The notes under the pieces were generated by a model. That model was not told the origin of the DNA and made no database searches. It saw only the letters and a list, made by a program, of their open reading frames with translations. Made by a program: the position numbers and the translations under genes. A stretch of DNA of 64,000 bases from Pseudomonas mucoides (lineage in GTDB: Bacteria > Pseudomonadota > Gammaproteobacteria > Pseudomonadales > Pseudomonadaceae): assembly GCF_015461845.1 (NCBI RefSeq), contig NZ_JACOPW010000003.1:795115-859114 (forward strand), in the 5' to 3' direction. Numbering within the stretch: the first letter of the stretch is position 1; every line of letters begins with the position of its first letter. Shown here in pieces: positions 1-8,433 of this stretch.

Positions 1-28
1 TACATGGCGCTGGCGGTGTAAGGCGCTT

Positions 29-1642
29 TCACGCCTCGTCATCCAGGCGCCGGCCTTTCATTCGCCGGCCGCGGGTAATCAGTTCGATGAACTGCACGGA
101 GCTCAAGGCATGAGCGAACAACCAGCCTTGACCGAATTTCACGCCTTCGCTGCTTAGAAACGCCGCCTGCGCTTCATGCTCGATGCCCTCGGCAATCACT
201 TTGAGTTGCAGCGCTTGCGCCATGTGGATGATGTGCGGTGCCACGCCACTGCTGGCGGCGTCATGACCCAGTGCGTCGATGAATGCCTTGTCGATCTTCA
301 GGCAGTCCACGGGCAGGGTTTGCAGGTAGGCGAGGCTGCAATAGCCGGTGCCAAAGTCATCGATCAGCACTTGATGCCCGACATCGCGCAACGCTTGCAG
401 GTTTTCCCTGGCCACCACCACATCGATCAATCCCCGTTCGGTCACCTCGAAGGCGATCTGCTTGGCCGCGACACGGTGCAACGTCAGCAGGCGGGCCATC
501 ACCTGGCCGATTCGGGGCACCATCACATCACACGCTGCCAGGTTGACCGAGATGTACAGTTGCGGGTTGGCGCGCAGCAGTTGTCCCAATTGTTCGAGCA
601 GGCGCTGCAGGACGAAATCGGTCATCTGGCGGATCTGGCCGGTATTTTCCGCCATTGGAATAAACAGGTCCGGGCTGGTCAGCGTGCCATCAGGCCTTCG
701 CCAGCGCAGCAACGCCTCGGCACCGACGCAGTTGCGGCTGTCGAGATCGAAGATCGGTTGATACAACACCTGCAGCTCACCCCGGCGTATGGCGCCATGC
801 AATTCGGCATCCAGCGACTGACGCTGGCGCACCAGCAGAAACACCAGGAAGCCGACAATGATCCCGAGTACCAGGCTGGCGGGAAGGAGCCACCACCACA
901 CTGCCGGCACGTGGATGCCTGTGCGTGGTGTGATCAATACCAATTGGTATTCAGGGTTGTTGGTCGGCATGCGGTAAATCAGGCGGGTTTGCGTGACTTG
1001 CAATGCGTCGCGGCTTTTGGGAGCCCAGGATTCCGTCGGTGGCCAGACTTGGGCAGCACCCAATACGGGAATGGCGCGAGTGCCGTGGTCCAGCACCACC
1101 AGCAGGCTGCTTCCGGGCGTCAGGTCGACCATGTCCGTCAAATGCCCGCGAGACGTCGCCACCCGAAAGTTGCCTCTGCCGAGCATCAGCGCGGCACGGT
1201 TTTCATCGGGTTCGGTGGTGGTGTTCAGCCAGTAGCTGTAGGTGGGGCCCCGGATGTCGGGAGGGCGCAGCAGCGAAAGCCCTTCCTGGCGAGGACGGTT
1301 GGAGCACAGGCGGGATGAATCAATGTAGGCCGCTTCGTAGACGAAGCGGTAGTTGAAGCTGACCTGTTGCAAAGTGGCGATCATCTCTGCATCGCAGCCT
1401 CGAAGCGGCTGGGCTTCCAGGTCATCGAGGCTTTCGCGCAGTTGCCCGAACAATTGCTCCAGGCGGGCAAGGAAGCGCTCACCCTGAGCATTCATTTCTT
1501 CGCTTTCGTTCTGTTCAACCTGATGCATCGCCACAAACAGGCTGCCGGCCATCAAGATAGTTGCGCTGAGGGCAGCAGCCAGTATCGCCAGAAACCATGG
1601 GCGATAAAACCAGCTACGGAGTGTCTCTCGTGCGGCAGCCAT
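29..1642 (-). CDS. CSS-motif c-di-GMP phosphodiesterase (EAL domain)
   Basis: Inner-membrane enzyme predicted to hydrolyse cyclic di-GMP to pGpG. An N-terminal membrane helix (about residues 13-40) and a second helix near 245-270 bracket a periplasmic CSS domain with two cysteines (about Cys83 and Cys113, the latter in SSRLCS). The cytoplasmic EAL domain fills the last 250 residues. Catalytic signatures are intact: EALLRW, the Asn of SVNLA, FEVTE, DDFGTGY, KIDKAF and VIAEGIE, so an active enzyme is expected. In the E. coli CSS family, disulfide formation between the periplasmic cysteines lowers activity; that control is inferred here. I chose the ATG at 1642 over an upstream TTG (1666) because GGAT lies at RBS distance. 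The family is certain; the exact orthologue is not. Confidence 0.93.
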   Translation of the reverse strand: MAAARETLRSWFYRPWFLAILAAALSATILMAGSLFVAMHQVEQNESEEMNAQGERFLARLEQLFGQLRESLDDLEAQPLRGCDAEMIATLQQVSFNYRFVYEAAYIDSSRLCSNRPRQEGLSLLRPPDIRGPTYSYWLNTTTEPDENRAALMLGRGNFRVATSRGHLTDMVDLTPGSSLLVVLDHGTRAIPVLGAAQVWPPTESWAPKSRDALQVTQTRLIYRMPTNNPEYQLVLITPRTGIHVPAVWWWLLPASLVLGIIVGFLVFLLVRQRQSLDAELHGAIRRGELQVLYQPIFDLDSRNCVGAEALLRWRRPDGTLTSPDLFIPMAENTGQIRQMTDFVLQRLLEQLGQLLRANPQLYISVNLAACDVMVPRIGQVMARLLTLHRVAAKQIAFEVTERGLIDVVVARENLQALRDVGHQVLIDDFGTGYCSLAYLQTLPVDCLKIDKAFIDALGHDAASSGVAPHIIHMAQALQLKVIAEGIEHEAQAAFLSSEGVKFGQGWLFAHALSSVQFIELITRGRRMKGRRLDDEA

Positions 1643-1717
1643 TATTGATATCCGAAGAATTACCAATGAGTTATAGCTGCTGATTGGGAAAAAGCTCTTA
1701 CCTTCGGACGGGCGCCA

Positions 1718-2497
1718 TTATTTTGTCTGATTCAGGACCTGCAGGATCGCAGCGGATTCGGCGTCAGGCGTGCCGTCGAAGCGGGAAGGGCGGAAATGCA
1801 TCTGAAAAGCCGCCAACACATGACGCGTCGCTACGTCCAGTTCACCGGTTTGTGGTGTGGCATAACCCAGCCTGGCCAGTTGCCCCTGGAACCAGCTGAT
1901 GCTTGGCAGTTGTATCGCGAACTGGGCTTGCTGGCGCGCCACGGCCTGCTCGTTGGGCCAGACACCCAGGCCTTCGGCAGCCAGGCGTTTCCAGGGGAAC
2001 AGCGGACCGGGATCGAGTTTGCGCAGCGGCGCGATATCGCTATGGCCGATGATGGCGTGGGGATTGATGTTGTAACGCTTGCTGATGTCCTTGAGCAGGA
2101 CGATCAACGAGTTGATCTGGTCTTCGCTGTAGGGATACCAGAGGCGCCCGGTGGGGGTGTCTTTGAAGCCCGGGTTGACGATCTCGATACCGATGGAGCT
2201 GGAGTTTAGCCAGGTCCGGCCTTGCCATTCGCTTTCGCCCGCGTGCCAGGCGCGAAAATTCTCGTCCATCAGCTTATAGATAGTGGCGCCCTTGTCGTCG
2301 CCGATCAGGTAGTGACTGCTGACTTCGCCGTGGGTCAGCAGTTGAAGCGAGCGCTCCAGCGAGGCATTGGTGTAATGCACCACCACGAACTGGATGCGGC
2401 TGTCGTAGTTGGCCGAAGGGTGGCTGGTGTCGATACGCGGGCCGCTGGAACAAGCGGCCAACAGCAACAGCGACACAATGAGAGCGAGATATTTCAT
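1718..2497 (-). CDS. Lipoprotein N-acetylmuramoyl-L-alanine amidase (AmpDh2/AmiD type)
   Basis: Outer-membrane-anchored zinc amidase (259 aa) that cleaves the MurNAc-L-Ala bond in peptidoglycan or anhydro-muropeptides. The N-terminus is a lipoprotein signal with lipobox LLAACSS. An Amidase_2 (PGRP-like) domain follows, with zinc-ligand motifs VVVHYT and the C-terminal GHSDIAPLRKLDPGP. The last 65 residues resemble a PG_binding_1 module (RLGYATPQTGELD, AAFQMHFRP). Length fits E. coli AmiD (about 276 aa). The ATG at 2497 is preferred because it starts the lipoprotein signal; an upstream in-frame start adds 11 residues that would spoil it. In P. aeruginosa, ampDh2 sits at the same place next to dgcH. 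It stands alone between two c-di-GMP genes. Confidence 0.92.
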   Translation of the reverse strand: MKYLALIVSLLLLAACSSGPRIDTSHPSANYDSRIQFVVVHYTNASLERSLQLLTHGEVSSHYLIGDDKGATIYKLMDENFRAWHAGESEWQGRTWLNSSSIGIEIVNPGFKDTPTGRLWYPYSEDQINSLIVLLKDISKRYNINPHAIIGHSDIAPLRKLDPGPLFPWKRLAAEGLGVWPNEQAVARQQAQFAIQLPSISWFQGQLARLGYATPQTGELDVATRHVLAAFQMHFRPSRFDGTPDAESAAILQVLNQTK

Positions 2498-2599
2498 GGC
2501 AGTAGACGTACACACAAGACAGTAATGCAACAGTGTAACGTACTGCCTTGCGTGCCGACGGCAAAAGCCCGGTTTTAAACAAAATGGAACAATTGGACG

Positions 2600-4621
2600 T
2601 CAGCCAGTCTCCACCCGATTACGTCCGGCGTTTTTGGCGCGATACAGTGCTTGATCCGCTCTTTTCAGCGCCACATCGCTATGTTCGCCAGGCTTGAGCG
2701 TCGTCAGGCCCATGGAAATAGTGATGGTGACCCGCTCACCTTTGAAGTGGAAAGGGCAGGCTTCGATCGCGGCGCGCAAAGTTTCCAGCAGCTTTGCACC
2801 GACTGCCGGCGCTGTACCGGGCATCAGGAGTACAAATTCCTCACCGCCAAATCGTGCGATGAAATCCGTCCCGCGCAGGCGCTTGCGCAACACGTTGGCG
2901 ATGATCTTCAGCACCTTGTCGCCTGCCAGGTGGCCGTAGTTGTCGTTGATGCTTTTGAAGTGATCGAGATCCAGCATGGCCAGCAACAGGGTATTGCCGT
3001 GCTGTTGCCACTGACCGATTTCGTGATCCAGGCGTTCGCTCCAGGCGGCGCGATTGGGCAGGCCGGTGAGCGGATCAATCAGGGCTTTTTGGCGTTGCTC
3101 TTCTAGGTGCTCACGATAGCCTTGCGCTTCTTGCTCCATGTGCGCCACCCGTTCAGCCAGGCTGTGCAGCCGCGTCGCCACTTCCTGTTCGCGCTCGTCG
3201 CGCTGCTTCTGGTGGCGATCCATGGTGCCGAGCAGGCCTTCAAGATGGTTTTCCAGGACCCGCTTCAGGTCGTCCAGGTCTGCCGCTTCCTGCATGCTGC
3301 TGTGCAAGCCGTCGACTTGTTCGCGGATCTGCGTGTCCATCTGGCGCGCCGCAGAACGGTTGTCGGCGTGCCCTTCGCTGGCCGCCTGCAAATTACTCTG
3401 GAAAGACTCCAGGCGTTCGTTGAGTTGTTGTAAATAGACTTCGAATTCGTGCTGGCCGCTGTCGTTGATCGCCAGCATCAACGTTGCCAGATCGTCAAGG
3501 ATCGGGATCAGTTCGTACCAGTTCAGGCCATGTTGAAGGCGATCGCGCATCGCTTCGGCTTGCGGACGGTAGCGTTCCGGCAGCGTCAGGTCGTCGAGCA
3601 GTCCCAGCAGGGTGTCTTCGATGTGCCTGGCGACGGAGCTATAGGACGGCTCCGGTGAATCGGGCAAGGCGTAGAAGATGTCCTCGTGTTCGGTTTGTTC
3701 CGGATCGTCAGTCGTCAATGCCCGGGTCAGTTCATCGGGATTGATGGCTGGTTGAACCTGAATGGCTGGCGCTGGAAGGGGAAGGGCGGGCTCTTCCAGT
3801 CGTTCACTGTTCGAGGGTGTTGGCGATTCAGGCGCGGGCGCGATGTCGGGCTGAAGAACAGGCGGGACAAACGCGACCACCTCCGCAGCGGGCTCCGGTG
3901 CGGGAGTCTCTTGAGGCTCCGGGGTAGTCACCGTGGGGTGGACGCTGTGCACCGCTGGCGGTGCGACTGGCGGCAGGTCCTCCTCATCTGCATCATCGGC
4001 GTCACCGGCGTGCGCCATCTCGACAACCCGCTCTTCAGCCTGCACAGCCGGTGCGTGAACGGCAGGTGCGACGACTTGCGGCACTTCTTCATCCGCTTCG
4101 TGGCTACCGAACAATCTCTGCAGAAAACCGGGCCGGTCAGGTTCGGCGGGGTTCTCCAATTGCCTCAAGGCTTTGCCTTGCAGGCCACTCAGTTCGCTGA
4201 GCAGAAGTGGCATCTCGCGGGCCTGACTGACTCGTCCATCGAGCTTTTTGGCGAAGCTCTTGAGCGGTCGGCTGACTTCCCGGGGCAGCGGCAGCGATTG
4301 CAGTTGCGCGACCAGCGCGGTCAGTGCGGCGCTGGTCTGGTTGACTCGGGTTTCCCGGCGCTGCTCGGAATCGAGCACGGCTTTTTCGAGTCGCGGCAGC
4401 AGGGCGGCCAAGCCGGCGTCCATGTCATCGGTGCGCACGACTTCGCGCATCTCTTTCATGCATTGGTCGACAGCGCGGTCAGTGCCCTCCGCCGCCAGCG
4501 TGCTGCGCACCAGCCCACGGCGCAGCAGATCGAGCCGAGCATCCCAGCGACGCTCAAGCTTTTCCTGTTGTTCGATGCTTTTGAGGTATTTCTCTTTCCA
4601 GCGCTGTGTTTCGTCGCTCAT
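2600..4621 (-). CDS. dgcH: Diguanylate cyclase DgcH-like (GGDEF)
   Basis: Makes cyclic di-GMP from two GTP. The 673-residue protein has no membrane helix. It has a coiled N-terminal region, an acidic Pro/Glu-rich linker (about 175-330), a second helical region, a coiled coil (about 430-510) and a C-terminal GGDEF domain. The active site reads GGEEF, and an RxxD inhibitory I-site (RGTD) lies exactly five residues upstream, so an active, product-inhibited enzyme is expected. Length and neighbours match P. aeruginosa DgcH (PA5487, 671 aa). The start overlaps the stop of the upstream EEP gene as ATGA (4618-4621), which indicates translational coupling. The N-terminal half has no domain I can name. 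Confidence 0.92.
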   Translation of the reverse strand: MSDETQRWKEKYLKSIEQQEKLERRWDARLDLLRRGLVRSTLAAEGTDRAVDQCMKEMREVVRTDDMDAGLAALLPRLEKAVLDSEQRRETRVNQTSAALTALVAQLQSLPLPREVSRPLKSFAKKLDGRVSQAREMPLLLSELSGLQGKALRQLENPAEPDRPGFLQRLFGSHEADEEVPQVVAPAVHAPAVQAEERVVEMAHAGDADDADEEDLPPVAPPAVHSVHPTVTTPEPQETPAPEPAAEVVAFVPPVLQPDIAPAPESPTPSNSERLEEPALPLPAPAIQVQPAINPDELTRALTTDDPEQTEHEDIFYALPDSPEPSYSSVARHIEDTLLGLLDDLTLPERYRPQAEAMRDRLQHGLNWYELIPILDDLATLMLAINDSGQHEFEVYLQQLNERLESFQSNLQAASEGHADNRSAARQMDTQIREQVDGLHSSMQEAADLDDLKRVLENHLEGLLGTMDRHQKQRDEREQEVATRLHSLAERVAHMEQEAQGYREHLEEQRQKALIDPLTGLPNRAAWSERLDHEIGQWQQHGNTLLLAMLDLDHFKSINDNYGHLAGDKVLKIIANVLRKRLRGTDFIARFGGEEFVLLMPGTAPAVGAKLLETLRAAIEACPFHFKGERVTITISMGLTTLKPGEHSDVALKRADQALYRAKNAGRNRVETG

Positions 4622-5496
4622 TCATGGGATCCGCGAAGGGCAGGACTCAACGCGGGCAATGCATCAGCCGTGAGCGAACCCGGCAGACGAATCTCTACCG
4701 CGACCGGCAGGTGATCGGAAATGGGCTGTGCCAGCACTTCGACCTTTTCGAGGGTCAGTGTCGGGCTTAGCAGAATGTGGTCAAGGCAGCGTTGCGGGCG
4801 CCAGCTGGGAAAGGTCGCTTCCAGTTGCGGCGCGAGCAGGCCGAGGTCACGCAACGGGGAGTTTTGCAGCAGGTCACTGGCATGGGTGTTCATGTCGCCC
4901 ATCAGCACCTGGTGTTTATAGCCGCCGATCAATTCGCGGATGTAGGCCAGTTGCAGGCTGCGCACGCGAGCGCCGAGCGCCAGATGCATCATGACCACCA
5001 CCAGCGCCTCCGGACCTTCGCCAAAGCGCACCAGAATGGCCCCGCGACCCTTGGGCCCCGGCAGCGGGTGGTCTTCAATCGCCCACGGGCGCAAGCGGCT
5101 GAGCACACCATTGCTGTGCTGGCCGAGTCGTCCGAGGTTGCGGTTGAGTTGTTGATACCAGTAGGGGAAGGCACCGAGCTGCGCCAGGTGCTCGACTTGA
5201 TTGACGTAGCCTGAGCGCAGGCTGCCGCCATCGGCTTCTTGCAGGGCGACCAGGTCGAAGTCGCCCAGCAGGTTGCCGATTTTTTGCAGATTGTCGGCAC
5301 GCCCGGTGTGCGGCAACAAATGTTGCCAGCCCCGGGTCAGGTAGTGCCGATACCGCTCGGTACTGATGCCGACCTGAATATTAAAACTGAGCAAGCGCAG
5401 ACGACTGTCTGCGGGCAGGCCCGTGGACTCCAGGTGATGTTCGTTGACCCGTGGATCATGCAGGCCAACAACGCGTTCAGTTCCCCAGCGGCGCAT
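4618..5496 (-). CDS. Endonuclease/exonuclease/phosphatase (EEP) family protein
   Basis: Member of the metal-dependent EEP phosphohydrolase fold (DNase I / inositol phosphatase / Exo III superfamily), 292 aa. Landmarks in order: LLSFNIQVG (metal Asn), LVALQEADGG (metal Glu), VMMHLALG, the catalytic GDMNTH, DHILLS and the final SDHLPV (catalytic His). No signal peptide is seen at the chosen ATG (5496), which lies just after the dsbA stop. A longer in-frame extension upstream overlaps dsbA and has no family similarity. The substrate cannot be told from the sequence; nucleic acid, phospholipid or sugar phosphate are all possible. It is coupled to dgcH downstream by an ATGA overlap, and the same pair (PA5488-PA5487) exists in P. 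aeruginosa. Confidence 0.85.
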   Translation of the reverse strand: MRRWGTERVVGLHDPRVNEHHLESTGLPADSRLRLLSFNIQVGISTERYRHYLTRGWQHLLPHTGRADNLQKIGNLLGDFDLVALQEADGGSLRSGYVNQVEHLAQLGAFPYWYQQLNRNLGRLGQHSNGVLSRLRPWAIEDHPLPGPKGRGAILVRFGEGPEALVVVMMHLALGARVRSLQLAYIRELIGGYKHQVLMGDMNTHASDLLQNSPLRDLGLLAPQLEATFPSWRPQRCLDHILLSPTLTLEKVEVLAQPISDHLPVAVEIRLPGSLTADALPALSPALRGSHE

Positions 5497-5509
5497 GGCA
5501 GTGCTTCGC

Positions 5510-6151
5510 TTAGTTGGCGGCAGCCTTGTTAGCCGCTCGCTCTTTGTCGACCAGTTTATCGGCCAGTTGCAGGGCTTGCTCGGCACCGCCGGCAGAGCCC
5601 ACGTCAAAACGGTATTTACCGTTGACGATCATGGTTGGTACGCCAGAAATTTCATACTTCTTGGCCAGCTCTTTGGCCTGGACGATTTTGCCCTTGATGG
5701 CGAAGGAGTTGAAGGTGGCCAGGAACTTGTCTTTATCGACGCCCTGAGTGGCCAGGAACTCGGCCATTTCTTCTGGAGTGACCAGTTTCTTGTGTTCTTT
5801 CTGGATCGCTTCGAAAACGGCGGCGTGAACCTTGTGCTCGACGCCCATGGCTTCCAGGGTCAGGAACATCTGGCCGTGTGCGTCCCAAGGGCCGCCGAAC
5901 ATGGCCGGAATGCGCACGAAGTTGACGTCGGAAGGCAGCTTCTCGACCCAAGGATTGATCACGGGCTCAAAAGCGTAGCAATGCGGGCAGCCATACCAGA
6001 ACAGCTCCACGACTTCGATCTTGCCAGGCACGGCAACCGGAACCGGATTGGTCAGTTCGACATAAGGGGCGGCGGGTGCTTCGGCGGCTTGGGCAGTCAT
6101 GCCGAACAGGCTGGCAGCGACGAGTGCGGCGCTGATGATCAGATTACGCAT
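5510..6151 (-). CDS. dsbA: Periplasmic thiol:disulfide oxidoreductase DsbA
   Basis: Introduces disulfide bonds into exported proteins and is reoxidised by DsbB. The 213-aa precursor has a Sec signal ending near AQAAEAP. The thioredoxin-fold active site is WYGCPHCYAF (CPHC) about 35 residues into the mature protein, with the DsbA helical insert and the cis-Pro loop SGVPTMIVNGKY. Length fits the family. It is the first gene of a rightward-to-leftward group (dsbA, EEP, dgcH). The terminator of the cytochrome c4 gene (6246-6275) separates it from upstream transcription, so it should have its own promoter in 6152-6245. Substrates plausibly include the adjacent c-type cytochromes and the CSS phosphodiesterase. 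Confidence 0.97.
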   Translation of the reverse strand: MRNLIISAALVAASLFGMTAQAAEAPAAPYVELTNPVPVAVPGKIEVVELFWYGCPHCYAFEPVINPWVEKLPSDVNFVRIPAMFGGPWDAHGQMFLTLEAMGVEHKVHAAVFEAIQKEHKKLVTPEEMAEFLATQGVDKDKFLATFNSFAIKGKIVQAKELAKKYEISGVPTMIVNGKYRFDVGSAGGAEQALQLADKLVDKERAANKAAAN

Positions 6152-6245
6152 GCTTTACTCCTGGACAATTTGGGTCGCCTCGCGCGACCTGTTTTCAGAC
6201 AGGTCCTGGCGGGCTTGAGTTCTGTAGTGTAACGGCAGCGGCCAC

Positions 6246-6275
6246 AAAAAAGGGCGGCCAAAGCCACCCTTTTTA
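6246..6275 (-). terminator. Rho-independent terminator after cytochrome c4
   Basis: On the minus strand a GGGTGGC / GCCGCCC stem with loop TTTG is followed by six T. One pair is a G-U wobble that works only in minus-strand RNA, so the terminator serves the gene ending at 6352. Confidence 0.8.
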
Positions 6276-6351
6276 TACTTGCTGCGACGGATTAATCGAG
6301 CGTTAACGTTGCAGGAGATGTTCATCGCTCGCAACGCTCGATCAACCGGCC

Positions 6352-6963
6352 TTAGTGCAGGCCTTGAATGTAGCTGGACACGGCGGCGATATCTTCGTCG
6401 CTCAGTCGTTTGGCGATGGTTTGCATGGTTTTGGCATCGCCATCGTTGGTGCGTCCGCCTTCTTCCTTGCGGAAATCGGTCAGCTGCTTGGCGACATATT
6501 GAGCGTGCTGGCCGCCCAGGTGAGGGAAGCCGGCAGCAACGTTGCCTGCGCCATTTGGCGAGTGGCAACCGGTGCAGGCTGGCAAGCCTTTGGCCAGATC
6601 ACCGCCACGGAACAGTGCCTCACCGCGAGCCACGATTTTAGGGTCGGCGGCGCCCACACTGCCGTTCTGCTTGGCGAAGTAGGCTGCGATATCAGCCAGG
6701 TCCTGGTCACTCAGGTTGGTCAGCAGGCCGGTCATTTCCAGAACGGTGCGCTTGCCCGACTTGATGTCGTGCAATTGCTTGGTCAGGTAGCGTTCACCCT
6801 GACCCGCCAGCTTCGGAAAGTTAGGCGCCATGCTGTTGCCATCCGGGCCATGACAGGCGCCACATACTGCGGCTTTCGCCTGACCAGCAGTCGCATCACC
6901 TGCAGCATGGGCAATGCCGGAGATCCCCACGGTCAACAGCAGACTCACGATCAATTTGTTCAT
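6352..6963 (-). CDS. cc4: Cytochrome c4 (diheme)
   Basis: Periplasmic or membrane-associated diheme electron carrier (203 aa) that can donate electrons to terminal oxidases. The signal peptide ends near AHAAGDA. Two class I heme c domains follow, each with a CxxCH motif: VCGACHGPDGNS near residue 35 and ACTGCHSPNGAGN near residue 130. Distal Met-containing segments are also present (for example the KSGKRTVLEMTGL region). The internal twofold repeat and length are typical of cytochrome c4. It lies upstream of dsbA, as in P. aeruginosa (PA5490-PA5489), and the gene before it also encodes a c-type cytochrome. The oxidase locus at 22-30 kb is a possible electron acceptor, an inference only. Confidence 0.95.
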   Translation of the reverse strand: MNKLIVSLLLTVGISGIAHAAGDATAGQAKAAVCGACHGPDGNSMAPNFPKLAGQGERYLTKQLHDIKSGKRTVLEMTGLLTNLSDQDLADIAAYFAKQNGSVGAADPKIVARGEALFRGGDLAKGLPACTGCHSPNGAGNVAAGFPHLGGQHAQYVAKQLTDFRKEEGGRTNDGDAKTMQTIAKRLSDEDIAAVSSYIQGLH

Positions 6964-7009
6964 CAGCTAATCCAACTACGGCTAAGGGTTAAAGAGTTAT
7001 GGACCGGGA

Positions 7010-7300
7010 TCACTCGCTCATCCAGTGGATGATGGCCTGGTAATCCTCGGCACTGCAGTCCATGCACAAACCACGCGGCGGCATCGCCTTGAAACCCTGG
7101 GTCACGTGTTGCACCAGCGTCTCCATACCTTTCGCCAACCTCGGCGTCCAAGCTTCCTGATCGCCCTTTTGAGGCGCCATGGGTAGTTGGCCGGAATGAC
7201 AGGCACCACAAACACGGTTGTACACAGCTTCCGGATCCTGTGTAGCCTGAGCGCTGTAAAGCGGTATCAAGACACCGGCAGCTAGCAGCCATTTCGTCAT
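7010..7300 (-). CDS. Small cytochrome c5-family protein
   Basis: A 96-aa exported monoheme cytochrome. A signal peptide (about residues 1-19, ending AQATQDP) is followed by the heme motif RVCGACHSG. A Met in AMPPRG is the likely distal ligand, and a C-terminal CMDC pair matches the extra disulfide that defines the cytochrome c5 group. Its redox partner is unknown. It is transcribed in the same direction as cytochrome c4, 46 bases upstream of it, and divergently from engB. A similar small cytochrome (PA5491) occupies this place in P. aeruginosa. Confidence 0.9.
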   Translation of the reverse strand: MTKWLLAAGVLIPLYSAQATQDPEAVYNRVCGACHSGQLPMAPQKGDQEAWTPRLAKGMETLVQHVTQGFKAMPPRGLCMDCSAEDYQAIIHWMSE

Positions 7301-7491
7301 AAAACGACCTTTTCAGGGTTGAGAGCGTTCTGCGTTCTAATGCGCAATCAAGGTCAATCGCTCTCGTGAACTTCATCCTACGCTGGGACAAAGCGCACAC
7401 AAAATCTGCGGCATTATATACTGGCGTCACTGAAACGGAAACGACACCGCTTGCCGCGTCCATTCCCGGCGCCGCCCACATCGGAAATCCC

Positions 7492-8133
7492 ATGCAACTC
7501 AAGAATCCCATCCTCGGCCTGTGCCAACAGTCCACCTTCATGCTCAGCGCTGCCAAAGTCGACCAATGCCCGGACGATGAAGGCTTTGAAGTGGCCTTCG
7601 CGGGCCGTTCCAACGCCGGCAAGTCCAGTGCGCTGAACACCCTGACGCACGCCAGTCTTGCGCGAACCTCGAAAACTCCGGGGCGCACGCAGCTCTTGAA
7701 CTTCTTCAAGCTAGACGATGATCGTCGTCTGGTCGACCTTCCGGGGTACGGTTACGCAAAAGTACCCATTCCGTTGAAGCTGCACTGGCAGCGTCACCTG
7801 GAAGCGTACCTGGGCGGTCGCGAGAGTTTGAAAGGTCTGATCTTGATGATGGACATCCGTCATCCAATGACCGACTTCGACCTGCTGATGCTCGATTGGG
7901 CCGTCGCCGCCGGTATGCCGATGCATATTTTGCTGACCAAAGCCGACAAGCTGACGTACGGCGCAGCGAAAAACGTCCTGCTGAAGGTTCAGGCCGATAT
8001 CCGCAAGGGCTGGGGGGATGCGGTCAGTATCCAGTTGTTCTCGGCGCCAAAACGCCTGGGTCTGGAAGACGCCTACACTGTACTGGCGGGCTGGATGGAG
8101 CTGGCGGACAAGGGTTCCGAGGCCGCCGAGTAA
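7492..8133 (+). CDS. engB: Ribosome-biogenesis GTP-binding protein EngB/YsxC
   Basis: Essential GTPase (213 aa) for 50S ribosomal subunit assembly. TRAFAC-class motifs: G1 FAGRSNAGKSS (about residue 32-42), G2 region with KTPGRTQ, G3 DLPGYGYAKV, G4 LLTKADKL and G5 FSAPKRLG. I chose the ATG at 7492, which gives the family length and starts MQLKNPILGLCQ; an upstream in-frame extension back to 7366 overlaps the promoter region and is not conserved in character. The engB / small RNA / polA arrangement is the same as in E. coli (yihA-spf-polA) and P. aeruginosa. Confidence 0.96.
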   Translation: MQLKNPILGLCQQSTFMLSAAKVDQCPDDEGFEVAFAGRSNAGKSSALNTLTHASLARTSKTPGRTQLLNFFKLDDDRRLVDLPGYGYAKVPIPLKLHWQRHLEAYLGGRESLKGLILMMDIRHPMTDFDLLMLDWAVAAGMPMHILLTKADKLTYGAAKNVLLKVQADIRKGWGDAVSIQLFSAPKRLGLEDAYTVLAGWMELADKGSEAAE

Positions 8134-8155
8134 GGCGTTGAGGCAAATCGCGGGC

Positions 8156-8298
8156 AAAAAAAACCCCGGACTTCTATGGGGAGGGGGAAGTTCCGGGGTC
8201 CAAGTTCCGGACCGCTAGGGCGGGGTCCAGATATCTGCCAACACTTAACACAACATAGGAGCATCGAAGGGCTTCACCAGCCATTCAGTAACTCTGAG
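8156..8298 (-). ncRNA. ersA: ErsA / Spot 42-position small RNA
   Basis: No gene fits the 300 bases between engB and polA, but the minus strand has a full transcription unit: an extracytoplasmic-sigma promoter (8305-8331), about 140 transcribed bases, and an intrinsic terminator. The terminator stem is CCCCGGAACTT / AAGTCCGGGG around a pyrimidine-rich CCCCCTCCCC loop, followed by eight T (8163-8156). Position, strand relative to polA, length and the C-rich loop all match what I recall of P. aeruginosa ErsA (about 132 nt, AlgU/sigma22-dependent, base-pairs with algC and other envelope mRNAs) and, by locus, E. coli Spot 42. The transcription start is estimated from the promoter. The identity rests on synteny and signals, not on an alignment. 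Confidence 0.78.
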
Positions 8299-8304
8299 TG
8301 GCGG

Positions 8305-8331
8305 TTGACGGGATTAGTTCCGAGGAAGTTC
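8305..8331 (-). promoter_or_regulatory. AlgU (sigma22/RpoE-like) promoter of the small RNA
   Basis: Minus strand GAACTT (8331-8326), a 17-base spacer, then TCAA (8308-8305). This agrees with the GAACTT-N16/17-TCtgA consensus of AlgU promoters and places the start of transcription near 8298. Confidence 0.7.
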
Positions 8332-8433
8332 CAAATCCATTGGAAATAAGCCCAAGCATTTTTCGACATAATGCTGCTCCCTGATTTTCTGCCGCGGCAC
8401 TATGCCGCAGCAGAAAACGACTGTTCAGACGGC

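Noticed and set aside
1..21. Possible end of a plus-strand gene (codons ending ...ALAV then TAA)
   Set aside because: Only six codons are inside the window; a real upstream gene is plausible but cannot be supported.
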